From Amphritea sp. (GTDB lineage: Bacteria > Pseudomonadota > Gammaproteobacteria > Pseudomonadales > Balneatricaceae), in assembly GCA_018067325.1 (NCBI GenBank), contig JAGPUU010000008.1, positions 1 through 14,149 of the forward strand: 14,149 nt of DNA, written 5' to 3'. Of the stretch, positions 1-6,288 are shown piece after piece. Position numbers and translations under genes: made by a program. The notes below the pieces were generated by a model. The model searched no databases, had not been told where the DNA came from, and saw nothing but the letters and a program-made list of their open reading frames with translations. Position 1 is the first letter of the stretch, and each line of letters starts with the position of its first letter.

Positions 1-20
1 CAACGAGCAACGAGCAACGA
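1..20. repeat. Short tandem repeat, 7-bp unit CAACGAG
   Basis: The first 20 bases are two full copies and one six-base partial copy of CAACGAG. The array starts at the window edge, so its true length is unknown. It lies outside any recognisable gene. A 5-bp inverted repeat (GTGAC, loop CCTC, GTCAC) follows at 32-45, without a T-run, so it is not a convincing terminator on either strand. Confidence 0.6.
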
Positions 21-73
21 CTGACTATTACGTGACCCTCGTCACCATTAACTTGAACGGCTTGTTGTTTGGC

Positions 74-102
74 TTGCTAGCAGGCGAAATAATTTATATA
101 TT
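74..102 (+). promoter_or_regulatory. Probable sigma70 promoter for sdhE-ygfX
   Basis: TTGCTA at 74-79 (4 of 6 matches to the -35 consensus) is followed after 17 bp by TATATT at 97-102 (5 of 6 matches to the -10). Transcription would start near 109, leaving a leader of about 60 nt before sdhE. No other good promoter is seen in 1-169, and no divergent reading frame begins in this stretch. This is a consensus match only. Confidence 0.45.
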
Positions 103-169
103 GCCTACCTTGTTTCAGGCGTGCAGTGATTGTTGCGATAACTGAATCTAAATTATAAGCAGGTAAATA

Positions 170-430
170 ATGTATAACGAAGAAGATGTTCGTCGTTTAC
201 GCTGGCAGAGCCGAAGAGGCATGTTGGAGTTGGATGTATTGTTTGTGCCATTTGTTGAAGAGGCTTTTTCAGGGCTTGATTTGGAAGATCAGGACCGGTT
301 TGTCAAGTTGCTGGCATGCGAGGACGTTGATCTGTTTGTCTGGTTGATGGAGAGGGAGGTGCCTGAAGACCCTGATTTTAAACGTATCGTTCGGATTATA
401 CTGGATCGTGTTCAGCCCACTGCAAGTTGA
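170..430 (+). CDS. sdhE: SdhE, FAD assembly factor for succinate dehydrogenase (YgfY family)
   Basis: A small cytoplasmic protein of 86 residues, the usual size for SdhE/YgfY. Family members help attach FAD covalently to the flavoprotein subunit SdhA (and FrdA). The hallmark RGxxE motif is present as RGMLE at residues 16-20, in the expected N-terminal position (RRLRWQSRRGMLELD), and the acidic helical remainder fits the five-helix fold. The ATG at 170 has an AGG six bases upstream, inside GCAGGTAAATA. It overlaps the next gene, ygfX, by 23 nt, a pairing conserved in many gammaproteobacteria. Nothing in the sequence is unusual. The assignment rests on the motif, length and neighbour. Confidence 0.93.
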   Translation: MYNEEDVRRLRWQSRRGMLELDVLFVPFVEEAFSGLDLEDQDRFVKLLACEDVDLFVWLMEREVPEDPDFKRIVRIILDRVQPTAS

Positions 431-860
431 GATTAGGGCCTCTGTCTATGGCAGAGCATGCATAGTATTACTTGCCTTGTTTTCGCTGCTCTCGGTTTGG
501 GCAGCGGACTTAGTACTAATATATAAATTACTGCTTTCCCTGGCCTGTCTTGGCTATAGTTGTTTCTGTTGGTCCCGTTTGATCTGGTTAAATAATCGTT
601 ATTCGGTCACCGGTTTACGCTGGCTCGTCGAGCGAAAAGGGATTGTGGTCTGCCTTCATAAAGGCAACTGGGTTCATATTGACCGTATTGAACAGAAATT
701 TGTGTTTCCCTTTCTAATAGGGCTTAAGCTGAAATTATGTACTGACGATCGCTCTGTCACTGTGCTTATCTGGCGGGATAGTGTGGTTGAGGATGATTTC
801 CGTAAGCTTCGTGTTTTATGTCGTTTTGCACCACCGCCGGTTAGCGCCACTCATAGTTGA
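408..860 (+). CDS. ygfX: YgfX/CptA family small membrane protein
   Basis: A 150-residue inner-membrane protein. Two hydrophobic helices (about residues 17-36 and 40-57) are followed by a soluble C-terminal domain containing WVHIDRIE and ending in a [16 protein letters not shown] segment, the pattern of the YgfX family. YgfX is encoded with SdhE and has been linked to it genetically; in E. coli the homologue is also described as the CptA toxin acting on MreB/FtsZ. Whether either role holds here is unknown. The start is a GTG at 408 inside the end of sdhE, with only a weak ribosome site, so translation is probably coupled to sdhE. No better in-frame start exists nearby, and the predicted N-terminus matches family spacing. 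Its 3' end overlaps the convergent nadB by 20 bp. Confidence 0.85.
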   Translation: MFSPLQVEIRASVYGRACIVLLALFSLLSVWAADLVLIYKLLLSLACLGYSCFCWSRLIWLNNRYSVTGLRWLVERKGIVVCLHKGNWVHIDRIEQKFVFPFLIGLKLKLCTDDRSVTVLIWRDSVVEDDFRKLRVLCRFAPPPVSATHS

Positions 861-2436
861 CCGGTGTGAGTATGGTGTCTCTGGCTTCAATATTGCTGTC
901 GGGATAATCAAGCGTGTAATGCAGTCCCCGGCTCTCTTTTCGTAGCATAGCTGAACGAATAATCAGGTCGGCAACTACGGCTAGATTTCTCAGTTCCAAA
1001 AGGTCACTGCTAACTTTATAGTTGCTGTAGTACTCACTGATTTCCTGTTGCAAAAGGTCTACTCTGTGTTTGGCTCGTTGTAGTCGCTTATCTGTTCTTA
1101 CTATCCCGACGTAATCCCACATGAAGCGACGAAGCTCATCCCAGTTGTGGGCGATGATGACGTCTTCATCGGAATCTGTGACCTGGCTCTCATCCCAGAA
1201 GGGGATTTCCGGTAGTTCTCCTAGCGGTCGGTTGTGTGCCGCAATATGGCGAGCAGCAGATGAAGCGTAGACGATACATTCGAGTAATGAGTTGCTGGCA
1301 AGCCGGTTGGCACCGTGGAGCCCCGTAAATGCTGTTTCGCCGATAGCGTACAAGCTTTCAACATCGGTCATGCCATGCTTATTAGTCATGATGCCGCCGC
1401 AGGTATAATGAGCAGCGGGGACTACTGGGATAGGCTCTTTAGTGATATCAATACCGTATTCCAAGCAGCGTTCATAGATTGTTGGAAAGTGTTGTTTGAC
1501 AAATTCTGTTGGTTTATGAGAAATGTCTAGAAATAGGCAGTCGTGACCTAGTCGTTTCATCTCATGATCTATCGCTCTGGCGACGATGTCACGGGGAGCC
1601 AATTCGCCGCGCTTATCAAATTTATCCATAAATCGGCTGCCGTCCGGCAGTAGTAGTTTTCCACCTTCTCCGCGTACTGCTTCTGAGATAAGGAAAGACT
1701 TTGCCTGGGGATGATACAAGCAGGTGGGATGAAACTGATTGAATTCCAGATTGCCGACTCTGCACCCAGCCCGCCATGCCATTGCAATACCGTCTCCGGA
1801 AGCGCCGTCTGGATTGCTGGTATAAAGATAAGCTTTACTCACTCCTCCTGTCGCTAAGACAGTCGAGCCTGCTTTGAAGACATCTACATGGCCACTGCGG
1901 TTATCTAATACGTAGGCGCCGATACAGCTGTTGTTTGGCAGGTTGAGTTTATGTCGAGTAATAAGGTCGACAGCAAGGTGATCTTCAAAAAGGTCTATAT
2001 TGGTTCGCGTACGAGCTTGCTCTATTAATGTTTGTTGAATTGCCTGGCCGGTAGCATCGGCTGAATGAATAATACGGCGATGACTGTGTCCACCCTCTTT
2101 TGTTAGATGGTATTCATCGCCTTCCCGTGTAAAAGGTACTCCCTGTTGAATTAGCCAGTCGATACTCTCTTTACCATGCTCGATGGTGAAGGCGACGGCG
2201 TCCATTCGGCTCAGGTTTGCGCCTGCGCTGATAGTGTCTTGTATGTGTGCTTTGGTGCTATCTGTGCCGTCAATGACCGCAGCGACACCACCCTGTGCTT
2301 GATAGGTCGAGCCGCTTGTTAGACTAGCTTTACTGAGCACAGCAATTTTGTAGTTCTCAGGTAGCTGCAAAGCAAGGCCAAGGCCGGACGCGCCACTGCC
2401 AATGATTAGTACATCATATTCAAACTTTTTGCTCAT
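841..2436 (-). CDS. nadB: L-aspartate oxidase NadB
   Basis: FAD enzyme of 531 residues (family usually about 535-540) that oxidises L-aspartate to iminoaspartate, which NadA condenses with dihydroxyacetone phosphate to quinolinate for NAD synthesis. The N-terminal dinucleotide-binding GSGASG is at residues 13-18, and the flavin-contact segment GSTYQAQGG at 42-50. Active-site segments of the fumarate reductase/aspartate oxidase superfamily follow: EFNQFHPT (231-238, His236), EAVRGEGG (252-259), PRDIVARA with Arg282, and HYTCGG with His343. The FAD-binding [15 protein letters not shown] (372-386) lies before a helical C-terminal domain. The ATG at 2436 has a modest GAGAG about 10 nt upstream. 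It runs opposite to rpoE, as in Pseudomonas. nadA is not in the window, so NadB acts from a separate locus. Confidence 0.97.
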   Translation of the reverse strand: MSKKFEYDVLIIGSGASGLGLALQLPENYKIAVLSKASLTSGSTYQAQGGVAAVIDGTDSTKAHIQDTISAGANLSRMDAVAFTIEHGKESIDWLIQQGVPFTREGDEYHLTKEGGHSHRRIIHSADATGQAIQQTLIEQARTRTNIDLFEDHLAVDLITRHKLNLPNNSCIGAYVLDNRSGHVDVFKAGSTVLATGGVSKAYLYTSNPDGASGDGIAMAWRAGCRVGNLEFNQFHPTCLYHPQAKSFLISEAVRGEGGKLLLPDGSRFMDKFDKRGELAPRDIVARAIDHEMKRLGHDCLFLDISHKPTEFVKQHFPTIYERCLEYGIDITKEPIPVVPAAHYTCGGIMTNKHGMTDVESLYAIGETAFTGLHGANRLASNSLLECIVYASSAARHIAAHNRPLGELPEIPFWDESQVTDSDEDVIIAHNWDELRRFMWDYVGIVRTDKRLQRAKHRVDLLQQEISEYYSNYKVSSDLLELRNLAVVADLIIRSAMLRKESRGLHYTLDYPDSNIEARDTILTPVNYEWR

Positions 2437-2467
2437 TAGCGGACTCTCTATTAACTACAACCTAGGC

Positions 2468-2502
2468 GGCAATTATTGCCTGAACTGGCGTCATGAGCCA
2501 GT
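2468..2502 (-). promoter_or_regulatory. Two inverted repeats upstream of nadB
   Basis: GGCAAT-T-ATTGCC occupies 2468-2480 (6+1+6, perfect). ACTGGC, a 7-nt spacer and GCCAGT occupy 2484-2502 (perfect 6-bp arms, with the palindrome TCATGA inside the spacer). They sit 32-66 bp upstream of the nadB start. They could be operator half-sites or leader hairpins. They do not match any NAD-regulator site I know well (for example the NadR box), and no confident nadB promoter could be placed, so the role is undetermined. Confidence 0.35.
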
Positions 2503-2538
2503 CTGTATGGTCAAATAGTTATTTTTTTTTGTTGTAAG

Positions 2539-2566
2539 GGAACTTACTTAAAGTAAAGCGCTCATA
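2539..2566 (+). promoter_or_regulatory. SigmaE/AlgU-type autoregulatory promoter of rpoE
   Basis: GGAACTT at 2539-2545 is followed after 16 bp by TCATA at 2562-2566. This matches the sigmaE consensus (GGAACTT, N16-17, TCnnA). A run of nine T at 2522-2530 lies just upstream, where sigmaE promoters often have A/T-rich upstream elements. Transcription would begin near 2572, giving a leader of about 118 nt. Autoregulation of rpoE/algU from such a promoter is established in E. coli and Pseudomonas; here it is inferred from the sequence. Confidence 0.72.
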
Positions 2567-2635
2567 GGTTATAACTTAATACCTGTATTGAAACGGGGTT
2601 GCATAGAGCAAGGGGTGACATTCATACTTCCTTGA

Positions 2636-2656
2636 GACTGTTTTTCAGTCATGTAA
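2636..2656 (+). promoter_or_regulatory. Hairpin and start-stop codon pair in the rpoE leader
   Basis: GACTG-TTTTT-CAGTC (2636-2650) forms a perfect 5-bp stem. It is followed directly by ATG TAA (2651-2656), a one-codon reading frame about 34 nt before the rpoE start. Both features lie in the predicted leader. They may be coincidental; no longer leader-peptide gene with a convincing ribosome site is visible. Confidence 0.25.
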
Positions 2657-2689
2657 GTTAGGGGTTGTTCATACATATTAAGGAATAGA

Positions 2690-3274
2690 ATGTCCGACGA
2701 AAGCCAAGCATCGATAGACCAGAAGCTGGTAAAACGTGTTCAGGAAGGTGATAAAACTGCTTTTGACCTGTTGGTAAAAAAATACCAACACAAGATTATT
2801 GGGCTGATTGGTCGTTATGTTTATGATCACCATGAGGCGATGGATGTTTCTCAGGAAGCGTTTATAAAAGCGTATCGTGCGCTCCCCAATTTTCGTGGTG
2901 ACAGTGCTTTTTACACATGGTTGTACCGAATCGCTATCAATACAGCGAAGAATCATCTGGTCGCCAAAAGTCGCAGACCGCCTGATATGGATATTGATGT
3001 AGATGATGCGCATCACTTAGAAGGTGATAGGGGGTTGAAAGATATTGAAACCCCTGAAAATAGTTTATATAGGGATGAGCTGGCCAAGGTCGTGAGAAAT
3101 GCGTTGGATAAGCTACCTGAAGATCTACGAGCAGCAATCTCTCTGCGTGAGTTTGAGGGGCTGAGTTATGAAGATATTGCACAGATTATGGACTGCCCTG
3201 TAGGTACAGTGCGTTCGCGTATTTTTAGGGCACGGGAAGCGATCGATAAAGAGATCGCTCCTTTGTTAGGTTAG
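2690..3274 (+). CDS. rpoE: RpoE/AlgU extracytoplasmic stress sigma factor
   Basis: ECF sigma factor of 194 residues (Pseudomonas AlgU is 193, E. coli RpoE 191) that directs RNA polymerase to envelope-stress genes. Region 2 covers about residues 24-94, with DVSQEAFIKAYRAL (52-65) and the DNA-melting segment FRGDSAFYTWLYRIAINTAK (68-87). Region 4 covers about 130-185, with the recognition helix-turn-helix around LSYEDIAQIMDCPVGTVRSR. Both regions are close to AlgU. The ATG at 2690 has TAAGGA five bases upstream. The gene is followed by rseA, rseC and a DegP/MucD protease, the classic envelope-stress operon. It is likely self-activated from the promoter at 2539-2566. A 7-bp inverted repeat (AGCGATC/GATCGCT, 3238-3259) lies at its 3' end. 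The algU name is equally suitable. Confidence 0.97.
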   Translation: MSDESQASIDQKLVKRVQEGDKTAFDLLVKKYQHKIIGLIGRYVYDHHEAMDVSQEAFIKAYRALPNFRGDSAFYTWLYRIAINTAKNHLVAKSRRPPDMDIDVDDAHHLEGDRGLKDIETPENSLYRDELAKVVRNALDKLPEDLRAAISLREFEGLSYEDIAQIMDCPVGTVRSRIFRAREAIDKEIAPLLG

Positions 3275-3330
3275 ATAGCTGAATTTGATGTTGAACTAGA
3301 TTGTCGAATTCAACTCATAGAATAAAGAGC

Positions 3331-3356
3331 TGAGCGGGTAATTGTCCCGTGGCTCA
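3331..3356 (+). promoter_or_regulatory. Imperfect stem-loop between rpoE and rseA
   Basis: TGAGC-GGG (3331-3338) can pair with CCC-(GTG)-GCTCA (3346-3356): a 5-bp and a 3-bp helix separated by a 3-nt bulge, with a 7-nt loop. A second inverted repeat, GTTGAA/TTCAAC, lies at 3290-3314. AATAAAAATA follows the stem rather than a T-run, so this is not a standard terminator. It may act as an attenuator, an mRNA-processing site or a stability element in the 114-nt spacer between sigma and anti-sigma genes. Confidence 0.35.
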
Positions 3357-3388
3357 ATAAAAATACTTAATCCGTTAGGAGTTGGCTA

Positions 3389-4237
3389 ATGAGCGAACAA
3401 CCCAGAGAAGCTCTTTCTGCATTGATGGATAATGAAGTTGGTGACTTTGAGTTACGCAGTCTTCTGAAACAGAGTGCTGATAACAATGAGCTGTCAGGGC
3501 AGTGGCAACGTTATCATGTTGCCAGTTCAGTGCTAAAACAGGAGCAGCTTGCTGCAGGCGATATTAGTGCTTCCGTTATGGCGGCGCTTAAAGACGAACC
3601 TGTGCTTAATATTGCTTCTTCTGAGGATGTGGTGGTTAAAGAAAAATCATCAAGTATGAGTTTTTGGAAGCCTCTCGCCAGTATGGCTGTAGCGGCATCG
3701 GTCACAGCGGTTGTGATCTTGGGTGGACAGAACTTTGGTGTCGGTCAGCCTGTCACCGTGACTCCTGATCTTGCACAGGCTCCGGCCCCGCAAAAAACGC
3801 TTTCTCAGCCTGGTTTTACTGTTCCCCGCGATTTTATGCAGGCGCAGTTTGGCGCACCGCGTATTACACAACAAGCTGATAATAACGAAAATATTATTCG
3901 ATTGAATTCAGGTCTTAATAACTATATCAAACAGCATAATATTTTGAGTGATGGTGTTTTAGTCAGTTCTAATCCTGGTTGGTTACCTGAGGGTTTTACA
4001 CCAATTAAGAATGCGCTTGCTCCGGGGGCTGAGTTGACGGTCTTTAGTAACGGTGAGCACTCCTTTACTTTGAGTATTGAGCGAACAGGTAATGCCTCAG
4101 TACCGGAAGGCGCTACCCAGATGGGTAATATGGTTGCTGTGGGTAAAAAAATGGATCAGTTTTTTGTTACTGTCGTAGGTGATGTGCCGCTTATGGTTGC
4201 TGATCGGGTAGCAAACTCTGTCAAAAGAATTCAATAA
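3389..4237 (+). CDS. rseA: Anti-sigma factor RseA/MucA fused to an RseB/MucB C-terminal domain
   Basis: Membrane anti-sigma factor holding RpoE inactive. Residues 1-91 match the RseA/MucA sigma-binding domain (EALSALMDNEVGDFELR near the start). One membrane helix spans about 92-113 (FWKPLASMAVAASVTAVVIL). The periplasmic tail resembles MucA, including FGAPRIT (154-160) and LNNYIKQH (176-183), the region near the RseB-binding end. Family members end at about 195-215 residues. This one continues to 282, and residues 198-282 look like the small C-terminal domain of RseB/MucB: WLPEGFTPI, then VFSNGEHSFTLSIER, GATQMGNMVAVGKK, VTVVGDVP and ADRVANSVKRI. The N-terminal LolA-like RseB domain is missing, and no separate rseB follows. 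The ATG at 3389 has TAGGAG seven bases upstream. No in-frame start lies near the join, so one fused protein is expected. The domain call is by eye. Confidence 0.9.
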   Translation: MSEQPREALSALMDNEVGDFELRSLLKQSADNNELSGQWQRYHVASSVLKQEQLAAGDISASVMAALKDEPVLNIASSEDVVVKEKSSSMSFWKPLASMAVAASVTAVVILGGQNFGVGQPVTVTPDLAQAPAPQKTLSQPGFTVPRDFMQAQFGAPRITQQADNNENIIRLNSGLNNYIKQHNILSDGVLVSSNPGWLPEGFTPIKNALAPGAELTVFSNGEHSFTLSIERTGNASVPEGATQMGNMVAVGKKMDQFFVTVVGDVPLMVADRVANSVKRIQ

Positions 4238-4240
4238 TTT

Positions 4241-4675
4241 ATGATTGAAGAAAATGGGCGTGTTGTTCGAGTAGAATCAGATTTTGTCTGGGTTGAAACG
4301 ATAAAGCAGAGCGCCTGTTCAAGTTGTAGTGCGCAAAAAGGTTGCGGGCAAAGCTTGATAGCGAAAATAGGTGATGGAAAGCGGATGGAGATTCAGGTCG
4401 ATAATCCGCACCATATTGCAGCGCTTGTAAATGATCAGGTCACTTTAGGTGTCGGTGAACGGTCTTTTTTGACCGCATCGTTCTTGGTTTATCTGTTACC
4501 TCTGATTGTGATGTTTATTGTGGCTGTGTCAGTACAGCTGTCGGGCTTTACCGAGCCTACGGTTATATTGAGTGCGTTAGTTGGCTTGGCGGGTGGTTTT
4601 CTGTTAACCCATTATATCTCCGGTCGCATAAGCCGGAATTGCAGCTACCGACCGGTACTGCTTCGTAAAATCTGA
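4241..4675 (+). CDS. rseC: RseC/MucC, modulator of the sigmaE response
   Basis: Inner-membrane protein of 144 residues. The N-terminal part has the family cysteine cluster C-x2-C-x5-C (Cys26, Cys29, Cys35, in ACSSCSAQKGCG), which may bind metal or an Fe-S cluster. Two membrane helices follow at about 78-99 and 106-126, then a short basic tail. In E. coli RseC is a mild positive modulator of sigmaE, and in Pseudomonas MucC sits in the same place. The start lies 3 nt after the rseA stop with only a weak ribosome site, so translation is probably coupled to rseA. An rseB gene would normally lie between rseA and rseC; here they are directly adjacent. Confidence 0.93.
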   Translation: MIEENGRVVRVESDFVWVETIKQSACSSCSAQKGCGQSLIAKIGDGKRMEIQVDNPHHIAALVNDQVTLGVGERSFLTASFLVYLLPLIVMFIVAVSVQLSGFTEPTVILSALVGLAGGFLLTHYISGRISRNCSYRPVLLRKI

Positions 4676-4710
4676 TTTATATTTAAATAGCTGAATACAG
4701 GATAAAAGAT

Positions 4711-6117
4711 ATGAAACTGGTCAGAGCGACTTTTAGTCTGGTTCTTTTCTGTTTGTGTATAAGTAGCGCCCAAGCGGCATTGCCTGAATTCAGGGACCTG
4801 GTTAAACAGACATCCCCTGCGGTAGTGAATATTAGTACAGTTCAGCAGGTGCAAACCCAAGCTCAGGCAGTGCCGGAGTTTCAGTTGCCTGAGGGACAGG
4901 AAATTCCTGAAATATTTAAACACTTCTTCCGCTTTCCTCAGGGGCCTGGAGGAAATGCTCCTCGGCGAAAGGCGCCACAGTCTTTGGGCTCAGGTTTCAT
5001 TATATCTGAGGATGGCTATATCCTGACTAACCACCATGTGGTTGCTGAAGCTGACAAAGTTATTGTTAGGTTGAGTGATCGTCGGGAGCTTGAAGCTGAA
5101 GTGGTTGGTTCAGACAAACGTTCAGATGTCGCCTTGTTGAAAATCGATGCCACCGATCTGCCGGTGGTCAAAATTGGCGATTCAGATAAAGCTGAGGTGG
5201 GTGAGTGGGTACTTGCTATCGGCTCTCCTTTTGGCTTTGACCATTCGGTAACAGCCGGGATTATCAGTGCAACAGATCGCAGTCTGGCGAATGAAACCTA
5301 TGTTCCTTTTATTCAGACCGATGTTGCTATCAATCCGGGTAACTCCGGAGGCCCTTTGTTTAACCTGAGTGGAGAAGTGATAGGTATTAATTCTCAGATC
5401 TACACGCGTTCGGGTGGCTTTATGGGCTTGTCATTCTCTATTCCGATTAGCGTTGCTATGGAAGTGGTTGAACAGCTCAAGGAAAAGGGCTCAGTAAGTC
5501 GTGGTTGGTTGGGTGTCATTATTCAGGAAGTGAGTCGTGATCTGGCTGAGTCTTTCGGTTTGGATAAGCCAGAAGGTGCCTTGGTAGCTAAAGTGCTACC
5601 AGATAGCCCTGCTGAAGCTGCTGGACTACGTGAAGGCGATATTATCTATAGCTTTAACGGTCAGCCTATTGATCGTTCAGGTGATCTGCCTCATCAGGTT
5701 GGCCGGATTCCCCCTGAGACAGACGCTAAAGTGGGTGTTGTACGGAGTGGCAAGAAGCAATTTATCACGGTTACTATTGGCCTTTTGCCGGCTCCCGGTG
5801 AAGAGTTGAAAGCATCTAATAGTAAAAGCAAACCGTCTTCAGCTAATCGCTTGAATATCCAGATTAGTGCATTGGATGATCAGTTACGCGAGCGTTTAAG
5901 TGTAACTAACGGTGTTGTAGTACGTAGGGTCGAAGAGGGTGCTGGGGCTGAATCTGGTTTGATGGTGGGTGATGTTATAACCATGTTGAATGGTGTGGAA
6001 GTTGACTCAGTTGAGGCTTTCTCAGGAGTGGTTGCAGAGCTTCCGGATAAGAAAGCGGTGCCAATGCGTATCGTTCGTCGGGGAAGTCCGATGTTTGTGC
6101 CGCTCAAACTTAAATGA
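4711..6117 (+). CDS. mucD: Periplasmic serine protease of the DegP/DegQ (HtrA) family, MucD-type
   Basis: Do-like protease-chaperone of 468 residues that degrades or refolds damaged periplasmic proteins. A signal peptide with basic MKLVR, a hydrophobic core and AQA|ALPEF is probably cut after residue 22. The trypsin-like domain has the triad His109 (TNHHVV), Asp139 (RSDVALLKI) and Ser212 (GNSGGPL). PDZ1 lies at about 262-357 (GWLGVIIQEV start) and PDZ2 at about 385-465 (GVVVRRVEEGAGAESGL). Two PDZ domains separate it from the DegS type, which has one PDZ and a membrane anchor. ATG 4711 has AGGA eight bases upstream. It is the last gene of the algU-muc cluster and is followed by a strong terminator. 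The position next to rseC and the Pseudomonas-like order favour the name mucD; degP or degQ are equally valid family labels. Confidence 0.94.
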   Translation: MKLVRATFSLVLFCLCISSAQAALPEFRDLVKQTSPAVVNISTVQQVQTQAQAVPEFQLPEGQEIPEIFKHFFRFPQGPGGNAPRRKAPQSLGSGFIISEDGYILTNHHVVAEADKVIVRLSDRRELEAEVVGSDKRSDVALLKIDATDLPVVKIGDSDKAEVGEWVLAIGSPFGFDHSVTAGIISATDRSLANETYVPFIQTDVAINPGNSGGPLFNLSGEVIGINSQIYTRSGGFMGLSFSIPISVAMEVVEQLKEKGSVSRGWLGVIIQEVSRDLAESFGLDKPEGALVAKVLPDSPAEAAGLREGDIIYSFNGQPIDRSGDLPHQVGRIPPETDAKVGVVRSGKKQFITVTIGLLPAPGEELKASNSKSKPSSANRLNIQISALDDQLRERLSVTNGVVVRRVEEGAGAESGLMVGDVITMLNGVEVDSVEAFSGVVAELPDKKAVPMRIVRRGSPMFVPLKLK

Positions 6118-6142
6118 CCGGGTTTCAATTCTTCTGATCATA

Positions 6143-6170
6143 AGAGGGGCTATATGCCCCTTTGTTTATT
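6143..6170 (+). terminator. Rho-independent terminator after mucD
   Basis: AGGGGC (6145-6150), loop TATAT, GCCCCT (6156-6161), extendable by one G-T and one A-T pair, followed by TTTGTTTATT. A GC-rich stem with a T-rich tail 26 nt after the mucD stop codon separates the stress operon from lepA. Confidence 0.87.
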
Positions 6171-6288
6171 ATTCGATGGCATTCTCTTTGATGGTCGTAA
6201 CTGATGAAATACGGTACACTTGCCCGCTTCAGATTTGCTCCCTCATATTGGGGCTGCATGCTTAAATTTATTAGCTGGTGATTCCGTA

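Noticed and set aside
2..147. Open forward frame from the left edge to a TGA at about 145
   Set aside because: It has no recognisable protein features, starts in the CAACGAG repeat and runs through the probable sdhE promoter, so it is most likely non-coding.
2599..2628. Possible sigma70 promoter TTGCAT-N18-CATACT upstream of rpoE
   Set aside because: Only 3 of 6 and 4 of 6 matches with 18-bp spacing; far weaker than the sigmaE-type promoter just upstream.
2572..2689. Leader peptide gene upstream of rpoE (RseD-like)
   Set aside because: Only very short frames from TTG or GTG without a properly spaced ribosome site are present.
2678..3182. Reverse-strand reading frames opposite rpoE (for example 2678-3016 and 2937-3182)
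   Set aside because: They lie opposite a strongly conserved sigma factor gene, show no family features and are shadows of its codon pattern. The same holds for the reverse frames inside mucD, era, pdxJ, acpS and cysM.
6188..6220. Possible lepA promoters (TTGATG with TACGGT, or TACACT at 6215-6220)
   Set aside because: Each has either a poor -10 or no -35 at proper spacing, so none is strong enough to list as a feature.
6220..6288. Upstream extension of LepA from a TTG at 6220
   Set aside because: The 23 extra residues match no LepA N-terminus. The GTG at 6289 has a suitably spaced GGTGA and gives the standard 599-residue protein.
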